63,715 nt of DNA. Source: an uncultured Lachnospiraceae bacterium. GTDB lineage: Bacteria > Bacillota > Clostridia > Lachnospirales > Lachnospiraceae. Where the stretch lies: assembly GCA_947167155.1 (NCBI GenBank), contig CAMVHB010000007.1:1-63715 (forward strand). The letters are read 5' to 3'. The translations under genes were made by a program, and so were the position numbers. The notes beneath the pieces were generated by a model. The model did not search any database and was not told the origin of the DNA. It saw nothing but the letters and a program-made list of their open reading frames with translations. Positions 7,224-17,506 of the stretch are shown piece after piece. Positions within the stretch are counted from its first letter, which is position 1. Each line of letters starts with the position of its first letter.

Positions 7224-9092
7224 CTATTTTTTCATCTCAAAGAGGAATCTCGACGGCGGAAGATAATCCTTGCCATGCTTCTTTACGACTGAAAATACTA
7301 TCTTTTCCTTTGCCCTCGTCATCGCGACATAGAACATCCTTCTTTCCTCCTCTATATCCTCCTCTCTCACGGCCTTCTTTGAGGGCGTGACAGTCTCGTT
7401 TACGGACAAAAGCAGCACCTCGTCAAACTGCAGTCCCTTCGCCCCGTGGTAGGTATAGAAGAATACACGTGAAGCGGCCTTCTTCTCTTCGATGCACATA
7501 TCCTTTTCGTTTCTCTTCTCCCGGTAGCTTTCGAGCATATCAAGAAACTCCTCCTTGCTTTTGCACTTCCTTGAAAGCTCTTCCATATCCTTCAAAACAG
7601 CTTTGACCGCCGCCTCTTTTTCGGGATGCTTTTTCAGGAAGTCTTCTATCACGCCGTAATATCCCATGGCATTTTGTATATATCGAAGGGTTGTCTCCGG
7701 AGAAAAGCCGCGGAGCATGTTTATCTGTCTTATGAATTCAAAGACCCTCTCCTTCGTTGCCGGGTCGTCATGAAATGCATTGACCCATTCTTCCGGAAAT
7801 ACCTCTTCATCAGAAAGTCCGTATCGCGGTATACGCCGGTCGGGCTTATTCATGACAAAGAGGATATCCTGCCTTGTAAACGGCTTTTGCTCCTTAACGC
7901 ACGAAAGCCTCAGGTAAGCCATGATATCTTTAAAAATAAAGTCAATAAGCTCCCCTCCCTTTCCTGTACCCTCATTGAAAGGAGAATAATAATCTATCCC
8001 CTCGTTCTTGAGATATTCCATTATCACATAGGTCTCGCTCCTGTTCCGGGCAAGAATTGCTATGGTCTTGTCAGGGCTTTCGCTCAAGGATTTCTTTATA
8101 TGACGTACCGCAAAGCTGTCCTGAGCGGCCTCGTCTTTATGCATTATCATCGTGATCTCACCCTCTATGCCGGTCCTTGATTCAAGGGTCTTTTCAAACC
8201 TGTTCTTGTTTTCCTTTATGAGCTTTGATGAAAACATTACGACCTTGCCTGCGCAGCGGTAATTTCCATGTATAGAGATAACGCTTGTGTCCTCAAAGTC
8301 ACCCGTAAACTTCTTCAGGATCAGGGGATCCGCGCCTCTGAAGGAATAGATCGACTGATCGTCATCCCCCACAAGAAAGCAGTTCCTTTCAATTCCGGAA
8401 AGAAGTCTTACGCACTCATATTGTAGAAGGTTCATATCCTGTGCTTCATCAACGAGAAAATATTTATACTTCTTTTGAAGCAAAGAAAGAAGCTCCTGGT
8501 CATTTTTTAGTTTTTCAAGAAAGACCGTCAGCATATCGTCAAAATCAAGAAAACCGTAACTGCTCTTTCTCTTTTCGTAAAGCTCGAAATATCTTTTGAA
8601 ATCCTCAGCACTTATGCCGCATTTCAGACCATTGTCTGAGAAATCCCTTCCGCCGAAGTTTTTCTTCTTTGAGATGTCTCCCGACAGAAAATCAAAGGTA
8701 TCCTCTCTCTCATTTTCGAGTAATGAAAGTGAGGAGGCGACCTCCTTCATGAATAGCAGTTTGTTTTTTCCTGTGAGAATTTTGAAATCCCTGAAATTTT
8801 TGTCTGATCTTAAGATTGAAAAAAAGATTGAATGAAATGTTCCGAATGTGACTTTGGGTCTAACGTAATCGTCCAAATCAAAAAGCGCTTTGTAGAAGCG
8901 TTCCCTCATCTCAACGGCAGACTCACGGGTGAAGGTGACTACCATGATGCAGCTTGGCGGCACACCCCGTTCTTTGATCATGTACTTGAGCCGCTCCACT
9001 ATCACGGTAGTTTTCCCGGAGCCCGGTCCCGCCAGTACGAGGCAGGGACCGGTGTTGTGTTCGATCGCTTTTCTCTGGTCAGTATCAAGCAT
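7224..9092 (-). CDS. UvrD/PcrA-like superfamily 1 DNA helicase (short form)
   Basis: The 622-residue protein carries the SF1A helicase motifs in order: Walker A GPGSGKTTVIVERL, GTFHSIF, the Walker B DEAQD, motif III GDDDQSIYSFRGAD, and motif VI VAMTRAKEK near the end. It is shorter than PcrA/UvrD (about 720-750 residues) and is one of the accessory UvrD-like helicases common in Clostridia. It should unwind DNA 3' to 5' using ATP; the exact role, repair or replication, cannot be read from sequence. It is the last gene of the run that begins with DUF5717 and starts 5 bp after the gltX stop. Confidence 0.9.
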   Translation of the reverse strand: MLDTDQRKAIEHNTGPCLVLAGPGSGKTTVIVERLKYMIKERGVPPSCIMVVTFTRESAVEMRERFYKALFDLDDYVRPKVTFGTFHSIFFSILRSDKNFRDFKILTGKNKLLFMKEVASSLSLLENEREDTFDFLSGDISKKKNFGGRDFSDNGLKCGISAEDFKRYFELYEKRKSSYGFLDFDDMLTVFLEKLKNDQELLSLLQKKYKYFLVDEAQDMNLLQYECVRLLSGIERNCFLVGDDDQSIYSFRGADPLILKKFTGDFEDTSVISIHGNYRCAGKVVMFSSKLIKENKNRFEKTLESRTGIEGEITMIMHKDEAAQDSFAVRHIKKSLSESPDKTIAILARNRSETYVIMEYLKNEGIDYYSPFNEGTGKGGELIDFIFKDIMAYLRLSCVKEQKPFTRQDILFVMNKPDRRIPRYGLSDEEVFPEEWVNAFHDDPATKERVFEFIRQINMLRGFSPETTLRYIQNAMGYYGVIEDFLKKHPEKEAAVKAVLKDMEELSRKCKSKEEFLDMLESYREKRNEKDMCIEEKKAASRVFFYTYHGAKGLQFDEVLLLSVNETVTPSKKAVREEDIEEERRMFYVAMTRAKEKIVFSVVKKHGKDYLPPSRFLFEMKK

Positions 9093-9097
9093 TGATA

Positions 9098-10558
9098 TTA
9101 TTTTTCCTTTTCAAGCTTTTCAATGGCTGCCTTGATCCTTTTAAGTGACTCTTCCTTTCCGAAGAGCTCAAGAAGCTCCGTCGCGCCTGCCGGAGTGGTC
9201 GGCTTTCCGGAAAGCGCTGTCCTGATCGGCCACATCACAAAGCCGGTCTTGTATTCATGCTCCTTTGCAAAAGCTGAGAGGCTTTCAAAGAGGGCGTCAT
9301 TGCTGTAATCCTCCTGCTCTGAAAGAACAGGCAGAACCTCCTTCAGGAGCAACAGGGAATTGTCAGGATCAGTCTTCATCTTTTTGTGAGCATAAAGGCT
9401 CACATCATAGGAGGGTACCTGATCCATGAAATCCGTGAGGGATGCGATATCAGTAAACTTCTCTATCCTGGTCTGGACCATTTGAGCGACCTTTTTCAGA
9501 TCGATATCAGACCTTACCGCCTCCCGGAGATACGGCTCTGCAAGCTCATAGAATCTGTCAACCGGAAGTTTCTTGATATACTCCCCGTTCATCCAGGAGA
9601 GTTTTGTCATATCAAAAACTGCGGGAGACTTGTTTATCCTGTTGAAATCAAATTTCTCCACAAGTTCAGGAAGGCTCATTATCTCGTTCTCGCCCTCCGG
9701 ACTCCAGCCAAGGAGGGCCACAAAGTTCACGACCGTATCCGTAAGAAAGCCCTGCTCGATAAGGTCTTCGAATGAACTTGCACCGCTCCTCTTCGAAAGC
9801 TTCTCATGGTTCATGTCAGTGATCAGCGGGCAGTGGATATACTTCGGCTCCTCCCAGCCGAAGGCCTGATAAAGCCTTGTGTACTTCGGAGAGGATGAAA
9901 GATATTCATTCCCTCTCACCACATGGGTGATCCCCATCAGATGATCATCAACGACATTTGCGAAATTGTAGGTGGGATAGCCGTCTGACTTTATGAGCAC
10001 CATATCGTCAAGCTCGGCATTTTCAACGGTGATATCACCGTAAAGAATGTCAGTAAAGGTCGTAGTACCTTCGGTGGGATTGTTCTGCCTTATCACATAG
10101 GGCACACCCTCAGAAAGCTTTGAATCGATCTCATCCTTTGAAAGATGAAGGCAGTGCTTGTCGTAGGTCATTATCTCCTTTCCCTCTACTGTCCTTTTAA
10201 GACCTTCGAGCCTCTCCTTCGTGCAGAAACAGTAATAAGCCTCTCCCTTTTCTATGAGCTTTTTTGCGTATTCAAGGTAGATCCCCTTCTGCTGCCTCTC
10301 GCTCTGCACATAAGGGCCAAAGTCTCCTCCGATATCAGGTCCCTCATCCCAGTTGAGTCCCGTCTCCTTCAGAGTGCGGTATATGATGTCGACCGCCCCT
10401 TCCACATATCTCTCCTGATCCGTATCCTCAATACGGAGTATGAACTCCCCTTTAGCGTGACGCGCAATGAGCCAGGCATAGAGCGCAGTTCTTAAGTTTC
10501 CGACATGCATCCTTCCGGTAGGTGAGGGGGCAAACCGGGTACGTACTTTTTCAGACAT
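9098..10558 (-). CDS. gltX: glutamyl-tRNA synthetase
   Basis: The 486-residue class I synthetase has the HIGH region as [16 protein letters not shown] and the KMSKS loop as KLSKRSGA near residue 250. It charges tRNA-Glu. Because a separate glnS lies further right, this GluRS need not mischarge tRNA-Gln. I chose the ATG at 10558 ([11 protein letters not shown]), which has AGGA eight bases upstream; an ATG at 10567 would add three residues and overlap the previous gene. It sits inside the DUF5717 run, five bases after the coiled-coil gene. Confidence 0.96.
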   Translation of the reverse strand: MSEKVRTRFAPSPTGRMHVGNLRTALYAWLIARHAKGEFILRIEDTDQERYVEGAVDIIYRTLKETGLNWDEGPDIGGDFGPYVQSERQQKGIYLEYAKKLIEKGEAYYCFCTKERLEGLKRTVEGKEIMTYDKHCLHLSKDEIDSKLSEGVPYVIRQNNPTEGTTTFTDILYGDITVENAELDDMVLIKSDGYPTYNFANVVDDHLMGITHVVRGNEYLSSSPKYTRLYQAFGWEEPKYIHCPLITDMNHEKLSKRSGASSFEDLIEQGFLTDTVVNFVALLGWSPEGENEIMSLPELVEKFDFNRINKSPAVFDMTKLSWMNGEYIKKLPVDRFYELAEPYLREAVRSDIDLKKVAQMVQTRIEKFTDIASLTDFMDQVPSYDVSLYAHKKMKTDPDNSLLLLKEVLPVLSEQEDYSNDALFESLSAFAKEHEYKTGFVMWPIRTALSGKPTTPAGATELLELFGKEESLKRIKAAIEKLEKEK

Positions 10559-10563
10559 TATCT

Positions 10564-11754
10564 TCATCCTTTCTTAGCTTTTGTCGTATTCATCCCGCAG
10601 AGCCTGTCCACGGAGGTTATTATTTCAAGTATCTCGGGAACATAATAATCATGTTCCTTCATAAGCCGGTTGATCTCGTCACGCTCGCTTAGTACGGATT
10701 CGCGGTTCTGGTTTACTGCGTCCACGATCTTTGAGCGTCTTGCGAGAAGGTTTTTCTTCACATTTTCCATGGCACTCTGCCTTATCAAAGCTCCCGGTAC
10801 CGACAGCCATATTCTCCTGTCATAGAGCTTGAGCGGCGACAGAAGGCGCATCAGCTTTTTGGAATAGTATTCAAGGTCATCATTGTCGGAAAGATATTGA
10901 TTCTTCTCCCTTACAGCCTCAAGATATCTCTCCCAGCGGATATTGAGTTCATATGAAGTCTTTGCATTGTACCTTTCCTTCTGGGATTCCACAGCCTTGA
11001 CTATCGAGGCGTACTTCACCCTGATCACATTAAGCAGAGAGATGCTCTGGTTTAACTGCCGGATGAGCTTTCTTCTCTCCTTCTGAAGTGATGACTGGCG
11101 AAGGAAGATCGCTATTCCAATGACTGCCCCTAAGAAAAGGAAGATAAGGAAGAAAAAAGATGCATCAAAACGCGTAGTCTGATCGATGAATATTATCACC
11201 CCAAAGACTATCGCAAACGCGACAAGAACAAAAATGGAAAGCTTTTTCAGCTGTCCGTCAGCATCTCTGTTTTCATCCAGTTCATATTCATATTCGGCTT
11301 TCTCGCCCTCCAGGGCTGCCATCTCACGCCTTATCTTGTCATAGTACTTCTCATTGTCCTGCATCCTCAAGATGGCATCTGGCATGATCTCCTCATTTTC
11401 CTGCATCATGAGAAAGTCGGCGTCTGAAATCTTTTTTTCGCTCTTTTGATATTCACTTCTGGAGCGCTCAAGCGAAACCACTTTTGAAGCGGTATCGGAA
11501 AGCTCCTTTCTTTTCTCGGGAGGAAGGGCCGATATCTTCTCAGTATCCTCAAGATATGAGTCCATTATCCTGATCTGAGCCTTCTCACCCTCTATCTCCT
11601 TGGTGAGGGATACTATCTGCTCGCAGGAGTCAAGAATATAATGCTCGATCTTCTTCCTGTCATCCCAGTCGTCTATGGCCTTGATCTCGCGAAGAGTCCT
11701 GTCGAATGCGGATTCGCCTGTTTCCTTTTTCCTTCTTCTTTTTTTGAAAATCAT
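10564..11754 (-). CDS. coiled-coil membrane protein of unknown function
   Basis: I do not recognise a named family. The 396-residue protein has a very basic start (KKRRRKK), long charged helical stretches likely to form coiled coils (about 15-170), two adjacent membrane segments near residues 172-215 ([13 protein letters not shown] and [14 protein letters not shown]), and a second long helical, charged region to the end. Both ends are probably cytoplasmic. It overlaps the TPR-like gene by 4 bp and is followed by gltX after 5 bp. Its constant neighbours, DUF5717, the Hsp70-like DUF5716 and the TPR-like protein, suggest a membrane platform for one shared complex; that is inference. Confidence 0.75.
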   Translation of the reverse strand: MIFKKRRRKKETGESAFDRTLREIKAIDDWDDRKKIEHYILDSCEQIVSLTKEIEGEKAQIRIMDSYLEDTEKISALPPEKRKELSDTASKVVSLERSRSEYQKSEKKISDADFLMMQENEEIMPDAILRMQDNEKYYDKIRREMAALEGEKAEYEYELDENRDADGQLKKLSIFVLVAFAIVFGVIIFIDQTTRFDASFFFLIFLFLGAVIGIAIFLRQSSLQKERRKLIRQLNQSISLLNVIRVKYASIVKAVESQKERYNAKTSYELNIRWERYLEAVREKNQYLSDNDDLEYYSKKLMRLLSPLKLYDRRIWLSVPGALIRQSAMENVKKNLLARRSKIVDAVNQNRESVLSERDEINRLMKEHDYYVPEILEIITSVDRLCGMNTTKAKKG

Positions 11755-12578
11755 AATCTGCAGATCTTCCTGTACTCTTCCTCGGCGTCCTTTATGATAT
11801 TTGAAAGCTCTTCCTTATAGGATTCAATGTCTGAATTGTCAGCCTTCAACCTGTCAAGCCTTTCCGAAAACTCCCTTGATCTCCCTTCATAGGTAAGGTT
11901 GTATACTTTTGACTGAAGCTTCATCATCTCTTCATCCGAAAGAAGGTATTTCTTCGATTCATGATTGAATTTTTCCTCATCACCGGAAAGTAGAAGTGAA
12001 AGCAGATAAGCGTTCAGCGATTCCCTGTTCCTGTTTGATTCATAAGCGCTTTTGAAGCAGTCGGAAGCCTCCTTCATAAAGAAAAGCCTTGACAGTGCAG
12101 TCCCGAGGTTGTGAAAGATATCCCCGCAAAGTGAATGCGAAAGATTTTCCCTGCTCTCCAGCAGACTCTGATATTCAAAGATCGCCGAAACGATCCGACC
12201 GTTCTCAAACAGCCTGTCTGCCCGAAGCTTCCTGCATTCGGCCTCAGACTTGTTCTCAAAAGAGTTGATAATGGAGAGCGTGTCCCTGATCTCAGCCTTT
12301 GTAAGATACCCGTCAAAGGTCAGTATCTCGGAAACAAAGAGGGAAAGCGGGGCGCTGTCACTTATCATTTTATCGAGTGTGCTTGAAAGGGAATGTAGCG
12401 AAAGTTCACAGTCAATCCATTTTACAAGTGAAACTGACATGAAATCGGCAGAAAGAAGCCACACATTATGATAAACATAATATGAAAGTTCCTCCAGGGA
12501 ATATATGTTCAGTGACAGCTCCTCGATATAATAGGGGTTCGCAGCCACCGGTGTTTTTGCAAGTATCAGTTCACCCAT
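11751..12578 (-). CDS. TPR-like helical repeat protein of unknown function
   Basis: The 275-residue product is helical. Residues about 130-215 look like TPR hairpins (IFEYQSLLESRE, IFHNLGTALSRLFFMKEASDCFKSAYE), a form typical of protein-binding scaffolds. The N-terminal half, with YYIEELSLNIYSLEELSYYVYHN, is not a family I can name. No signal peptide or membrane segment is seen, so it is likely cytoplasmic. It starts 4 bp after the DUF5716 stop and overlaps the coiled-coil membrane protein gene by 4 bp, so its product is probably made together with theirs. Confidence 0.75.
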   Translation of the reverse strand: MGELILAKTPVAANPYYIEELSLNIYSLEELSYYVYHNVWLLSADFMSVSLVKWIDCELSLHSLSSTLDKMISDSAPLSLFVSEILTFDGYLTKAEIRDTLSIINSFENKSEAECRKLRADRLFENGRIVSAIFEYQSLLESRENLSHSLCGDIFHNLGTALSRLFFMKEASDCFKSAYESNRNRESLNAYLLSLLLSGDEEKFNHESKKYLLSDEEMMKLQSKVYNLTYEGRSREFSERLDRLKADNSDIESYKEELSNIIKDAEEEYRKICRL

Positions 12579-12582
12579 TTTT

Positions 12583-13833
12583 TTATTTTGCCTTTATGAT
12601 ATGATCCCAGGTCTTTTTGGTCTGTGGTGATATCTCGCCGAAGCCAAGGTCAGTGATTATCAGCTTCGCTTCGGAATCAGACAGGGGGATTGCTTCTATC
12701 CTTATCCTGGATGTCCTGTTCTCCCTCTCCGGAAAGCCCGGAAGTGGTATGTTCACGACCTCGGAGCTTCTTTCATCCGGTTTTCTGACAAAGCATTCAA
12801 GCGTTGGGGTACCGTCAAGAATACACTCGCATTCTCCCTTCTCGTCATACCAGTTCTCTCCGGCAGACAGGAGAGTGACAAGCTTCATCTCATTTGAATC
12901 TATCACCTTTAAAGATATATTTAACTTTAATTCATTGTCCCCTATATATACATAGGGCCACTCCGTAAGAGAAAGCCGGACCAGTCCCGCGTAACACGCC
13001 CCCTTAGAATAGAGGTTCTTTCCGAGGAACAGTCTCCTGCCCTGAAGCATCAGTGACAGTGACTTTTTCATCCAGTCTCCGTCAAAGCCGTCTCCGGTGA
13101 GATATATGCCTGAAATGATCCTTCCCTTCAATAGCTCTGAGGCGATGTCGTAAAGCCTTTCGTCCTTCATGTCGAGGATCTCTCCGTGGGACGCCGTTTC
13201 AATGGTTACCGTGACCGGCCTTGTCCTTACATCCTTCTTAAGGAAGCAATGAGTAAGATTAGCCCCATCGTAGTCAATAAGCAGCACATCATGAAGGAAG
13301 ATGCTCCTCTCCTGGGACAGAGTGTAATAATAAAAACTCTCTCTCTTGTCTATGAGATAGAGCATGTTTCTGGAAATCGACAGCCTCTGCGCAACAGCAT
13401 TCATAGCAGAAAAGACTCTCATATCAAGCTCTTGAACGCATATCACAAGGAGCGATAATTTCCCCTTCACAACACCCGGGACCGGCATTGAAAGGAGCTT
13501 TCTGAAATAAACGGCCAGAAGATCCCTCGCAAGAAATTCCTCCCCCTCTACATAAACCTTCTCATCATCCAAAGCCTTTTCATAGAAGTTGTCACAGCCT
13601 ATGGCCATTGAGAGCCGCTCCTGGGACAATGCGTCATTTCCTATGAACCACTGACCTATTCCCTTCTTCTTTGCAAGCACAGTCGGAATCTGGTAAGACT
13701 CACTTCCCATAACAGTGCTTATCGTCACGGGTTCATCCATTTGGGAGGTCACAAAAGAGAGAAAGGTAGAGTCCTTTCCTATATCAACTCCCGCTATGAC
13801 ATAATCCTCATGGTTTTTTGATGATGCTTCCAC
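12583..13833 (-). CDS. DUF5716 family Hsp70/actin-like ATPase
   Basis: The 416-residue protein has the layout of an Hsp70-type nucleotide-binding domain. Residues 14-20 (AGVDIGK) fit the phosphate-1 loop. SYQIPTVLA and FIGNDAL match the following Hsp70 segments. VLLIDYDGANLTHCFL fits phosphate-2, IYLTGDGFDGDWMKKSL the adenosine motif, and YSKGACYAGL the closing helix. The last 130 residues are beta-rich, like a reduced substrate-binding domain. I assign it to DUF5716, seen in Lachnospiraceae beside DUF5717. The start is GTG with a GAGGAG site. It lies one base after DUF5717, so the pair should act together. Substrate and partner are unknown. Confidence 0.82.
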   Translation of the reverse strand: MEASSKNHEDYVIAGVDIGKDSTFLSFVTSQMDEPVTISTVMGSESYQIPTVLAKKKGIGQWFIGNDALSQERLSMAIGCDNFYEKALDDEKVYVEGEEFLARDLLAVYFRKLLSMPVPGVVKGKLSLLVICVQELDMRVFSAMNAVAQRLSISRNMLYLIDKRESFYYYTLSQERSIFLHDVLLIDYDGANLTHCFLKKDVRTRPVTVTIETASHGEILDMKDERLYDIASELLKGRIISGIYLTGDGFDGDWMKKSLSLMLQGRRLFLGKNLYSKGACYAGLVRLSLTEWPYVYIGDNELKLNISLKVIDSNEMKLVTLLSAGENWYDEKGECECILDGTPTLECFVRKPDERSSEVVNIPLPGFPERENRTSRIRIEAIPLSDSEAKLIITDLGFGEISPQTKKTWDHIIKAK

Positions 13834-13834
13834 T

Positions 13835-16800
13835 TTATCTCCTCAGGGAAAACAGTTCCTCTGACGCAAATTCCAGAACCTTATGTCTTTTCATGGCCTT
13901 CAAAAGTTCCTTTTCTTCATAATAGATGAAGGACGACTTCATCAGATTCAATAGAGCATATCTTGACTCCCGCTCCAGAGCATTTTCATCGGTACAGGAA
14001 AGCTCTCCCTTTTTGAGGCAGTCTTCCTCATTATCCTTCTCTACTACCTCATAGCTCAGACTGTCACCAAAGAACAGGATGAACTGGGAAACGTAAATTC
14101 CGGGATACATTTCAACCATATCAAGGCAATATGAACCGTCTGAGGACAAATGCCCCCTTATCAAAAGCCTCTTTCCCTCTTCTCCTTCATATGTCACAAA
14201 ATATTTGTCATAGAGCTGATACCGGATCATGAGGTCAGCCGGGACGTTTCTGTAGAATTCGAAATAGAGACCTCTTCTGACCGCATCTGAAAGAATGATG
14301 GAAAGAGCCTTCCTTTCAGCCTCTGATAGTTCCTTTTTTTTGCAGAGATATTTGAGGAGTGCCGTGAAGCAGCTTTCATTCAGCTTCTCTCCCCGCACAT
14401 AAGATTCCATGAGATGAGGAAAGATGCTTTCATCGATATCCGGTGAGTTCTTCATGAATCCCCTTGCAAAAAAAGTAAACCAGGCTTCTGCTATCATCCT
14501 GTTGGGATTGCCCTTGAGATACGACTCGAATACTTGCGTCCTTTGCTTCGGGAAATTCTCGGTATAAAGAGACTCTGTTATTATCCTCTCGCCTATCGAA
14601 TCTGTAGGGAGGTTTAGAGCATTAAGGTGCGTAAAGATGTCACACATGATATCAACAGGGCCTACATAGAAGCGGGATAAGTATCGTGCAGTCACGTCGT
14701 TTATAAGATAAAGCCCCATAAGATAGGCCGAGGTTGATATAAGAAAGTCATCAGGCTCATCCGGTGCTTTTTTTATCTTTTCCGTAATAAGAGCAAGCAG
14801 GAGCCGCGCTGTCATCTTCAGACCATAGAAGCTGTCAAGAAGGGCATACGCTCTTTCATATTCCTCATTCTTTACGAAAAGATCGGCTGTATAGGCAAAA
14901 GTCTTTGTATCCATCAGAGACTTATCCTCCTCGGAAAGAAGATACGTCTTGAATATGTCCTCTCTCATATGTTCTCTCAGATATGGGATAAAAAGCCCGT
15001 ATTTTCTGTTCTTGTATGAAACAGGAATACTCTCGTCCGAAAGAAAACCTTCGATGAGTGAGAAAGCGTCATCCTTATACCTCTCCATAAATACGGAAGG
15101 GTCCTCATTTTCATCCTCACCGGTGGCTATTGCATACTTGAAATACGGAAGTCTGTCCTTTGCCTCATGATACAGCTTATCTATAATCTTTTCGGTAGAA
15201 AGAAGCTTCTCCTCAACAAACAGCCCCTCCTCCGCGGTAAAGATATTTCCCGGTCTTTCAAGAACGATCCTGTGTTCCCTGCAGTCAATAGGAAGGAAGG
15301 CACAGTGATCATTCACAGGGTATGACATTATCTCTTCCTTGTCAGAGGACACAAGATGAACCCTTATGGTGTCTTTGGGCATGCACTGTATCTTGTAGGG
15401 AATGAGGATATTCCCTATCATGTGTGCAACATCGGCATCAATGATCCCTCTGTCAAGGACATCCTGATAAATAATGCAAAGGTCCTCTGAGAGACGTCCA
15501 CGCCGCATATTCTCAAGTGCAAAAAGCTCAATTGTTTTTTTCAGATCCTCATATATCTTCTGATACGAGTTCTTGTTCTCTATCAGATTCCTGAACACAA
15601 ATGCTTTTTTCTGGTACCCTATCGTGTTTCTGTAGCCGAAATACCTTATCACTCCCTCGGGAAGGAGCTTTAAGTAATCCTGTGGAAGTGACGTCACAAA
15701 GGCCTCATAGAGTCCCGCTATAGCATAATCAGCCTTGATTGCGAGGAAATACCATGGAAGAGCCATGGGACCGTAGACGGCATTTCTTAAGAGGTATTTC
15801 AGTATGGAATTCAAAAGCTCCTGAGTAGGGTTCTTCGAATATGCCTTTGCAGCAGTGTCAAATATCCTTTTGTCAAAGGACTTCTCATCGGAAAGCAATG
15901 AAGCTATCCGAAGCGCTATATTTCCGGTGATCCTGTCCCTTTTTGCCGCAAAGCGAAGTACCTTCAGCGTGAAATCGTCAAAGCCCTTGATAAGAAGAGG
16001 ATCCTTTTCCATGAGGTACAGAGCCTCAATATAGAAAAACGGGGAATTGACCCTGTTCGTAACGAACTGCCTGATATCCTTGAGCTCTGCAAAGGGGTTG
16101 TCAAGATATCTCTCCCGAAGGAAAAGAAGAAGCCAGAACACCCTCGGATCGTCAGTATCCCTGAAGATTGCCTCAACTTCAAGGGTAAGTCTGTCGACGT
16201 AACTCTTCTCCCTTTCGATCATTGTACAAAGATATAGAAGATAAGCCCATTCAAAACCCTTTTTGTCGATGATGGCTACCTTCAGTTCCTCTACGAGCGA
16301 GAGAGCTTCAAGCTTTTTTTCAGTCAGTATCAGCGCATGGGTTTTCATGAGAAGATATTCCGTGGCATTTTCCGGGCTCACAGAGATCAGAGTGTCAAGA
16401 AGCTCCGTGAGGCTTTTGCTCCACTCCTCGCTATTCATCCTTTTGAACCTGTACTCTATATACTCCTCTGTAAGCTTTACCTTTGAACGCATGAAAAGCC
16501 TGTGGATATCATTTACTGACTCCGATGCCTCCTTTACGCAGAGCACTGTCAGAACCTTTTTCTCACTATAGCTTGAAAAGGTGAGACGGGCATAATTCTT
16601 TCCGGCATGCATCTTACCGGGATGGATATAAAAATCAAAATGCATGGTCCCTGCGATGAAATAATCATCATTGACTCTCTCGTGCCCGACTGTGATGAAC
16701 TCTGAATCGCTTTCTACTTCTATCTCAGCGTAGCCCCACTCTGTCTTTGTTATATCAACGGCTTCACGAAGATCACTATCCGAAACCGTGAAGGTAAGCG

Positions 16801-17395
16801 AGGTTTCGCTTAAGAAAAAGCCCGTGCGCCCCTTGACACCGAGCGCTATCAGAAATTCTTCAAGATTCTGATAGGTCTTCGGAAAGGACCTGTAGGCTCT
16901 GTACAGAAGATATTTGTCCGTTTCCTGGGTCTTCATGAAAGCTTCAAATCTGCTTGTTGAAAAAAAGGACAGTGCTTCAGAAGGACTTGTCCGGTAAAAC
17001 TCGGAAAAATCAGAAAGAGTTGTGAGTACCTTGTCATTTATTTTTGTAACAGGCGAAAGATATTCGATCGAAAACGGGATATCCTTTGAAAAACCATCGA
17101 GTATGATAAAAAAATTTCCTTCTATCCTGTCGCCTGAATGACCTATCCCGTCCTTTACGGAAAAAAACACCTCTATCTGCTCTCCCTCAAAGGAGGGATT
17201 CTTTGCGACAACATAGGGATTTGAGGAAAAGACCATTCCCCGAAGTAAGGAAGAGTCTGCTGCCGAAAGCTTGAAGGAGCTCTCAAAATGCTCGCCCGCA
17301 TAGGCCTTGAGCGATAGAAGATCACCTTCTATTTTTATGTCGGAACAGGCTTTGTCAAATCTGTCCTCAGACAAACGAAAGATCTTCCGCCTCAC
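13835..17395 (-). CDS. DUF5717 family giant helical-repeat protein
   Basis: I assign the 1186-residue product to DUF5717, a large family without known function. The first 280 residues are beta-rich (EGDLLSLKAYAGEHFESSFK; FEIEVESD-like segments), resembling tandem immunoglobulin-like domains. The rest is a long alpha-solenoid with repeated helical pairs, interrupted near residue 720 by a short beta segment (IRVHLVSSDKEEIMSYPV). No signal peptide or membrane segment is present, so it is probably cytoplasmic. The GTG at 17395 has a perfect AAAGGAG site; an ATG at 17491 would place the promoter inside the gene and is rejected. It heads the six-gene run ending at 7224. Confidence 0.85.
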   Translation of the reverse strand: MRRKIFRLSEDRFDKACSDIKIEGDLLSLKAYAGEHFESSFKLSAADSSLLRGMVFSSNPYVVAKNPSFEGEQIEVFFSVKDGIGHSGDRIEGNFFIILDGFSKDIPFSIEYLSPVTKINDKVLTTLSDFSEFYRTSPSEALSFFSTSRFEAFMKTQETDKYLLYRAYRSFPKTYQNLEEFLIALGVKGRTGFFLSETSLTFTVSDSDLREAVDITKTEWGYAEIEVESDSEFITVGHERVNDDYFIAGTMHFDFYIHPGKMHAGKNYARLTFSSYSEKKVLTVLCVKEASESVNDIHRLFMRSKVKLTEEYIEYRFKRMNSEEWSKSLTELLDTLISVSPENATEYLLMKTHALILTEKKLEALSLVEELKVAIIDKKGFEWAYLLYLCTMIEREKSYVDRLTLEVEAIFRDTDDPRVFWLLLFLRERYLDNPFAELKDIRQFVTNRVNSPFFYIEALYLMEKDPLLIKGFDDFTLKVLRFAAKRDRITGNIALRIASLLSDEKSFDKRIFDTAAKAYSKNPTQELLNSILKYLLRNAVYGPMALPWYFLAIKADYAIAGLYEAFVTSLPQDYLKLLPEGVIRYFGYRNTIGYQKKAFVFRNLIENKNSYQKIYEDLKKTIELFALENMRRGRLSEDLCIIYQDVLDRGIIDADVAHMIGNILIPYKIQCMPKDTIRVHLVSSDKEEIMSYPVNDHCAFLPIDCREHRIVLERPGNIFTAEEGLFVEEKLLSTEKIIDKLYHEAKDRLPYFKYAIATGEDENEDPSVFMERYKDDAFSLIEGFLSDESIPVSYKNRKYGLFIPYLREHMREDIFKTYLLSEEDKSLMDTKTFAYTADLFVKNEEYERAYALLDSFYGLKMTARLLLALITEKIKKAPDEPDDFLISTSAYLMGLYLINDVTARYLSRFYVGPVDIMCDIFTHLNALNLPTDSIGERIITESLYTENFPKQRTQVFESYLKGNPNRMIAEAWFTFFARGFMKNSPDIDESIFPHLMESYVRGEKLNESCFTALLKYLCKKKELSEAERKALSIILSDAVRRGLYFEFYRNVPADLMIRYQLYDKYFVTYEGEEGKRLLIRGHLSSDGSYCLDMVEMYPGIYVSQFILFFGDSLSYEVVEKDNEEDCLKKGELSCTDENALERESRYALLNLMKSSFIYYEEKELLKAMKRHKVLEFASEELFSLRR

Positions 17396-17421
17396 TTTTT
17401 CTCCTTTACTCCTATAAAAGC

Positions 17422-17450
17422 TTGATAATGTGCTATAATGCAGCAGACAA
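17422..17450 (-). promoter_or_regulatory. probable promoter of the DUF5717 gene run
   Basis: On the minus strand TTGTCT (17445-17450) and TATCAA (17422-17427) are 17 bp apart, with transcription expected about 20 nt before the GTG start. The hexamers are imperfect, so this is a moderate call. Confidence 0.45.
17431..17439 (+). promoter_or_regulatory. extended -10 promoter for the aminotransferase gene
   Basis: TG-C-TATAAT (TATAAT at 17434-17439) is an extended -10 element about 70 bp before the plus-strand ATG at 17507. It overlaps the divergent DUF5717 promoter. No convincing -35 box is seen. Confidence 0.45.
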
Positions 17451-17506
17451 AAACAACAAATTATTATACCAAAACAGTGTTTTAAAGGCAAAGGAAGGCG
17501 GAAAAA

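Noticed and set aside
17396-17491. N-terminal extension of DUF5717 with a hydrophobic stretch that mimics a signal peptide
   Set aside because: The stretch overlaps the promoter, and the GTG at 17395 has a perfect ribosome site, so the hydrophobic look is accidental.
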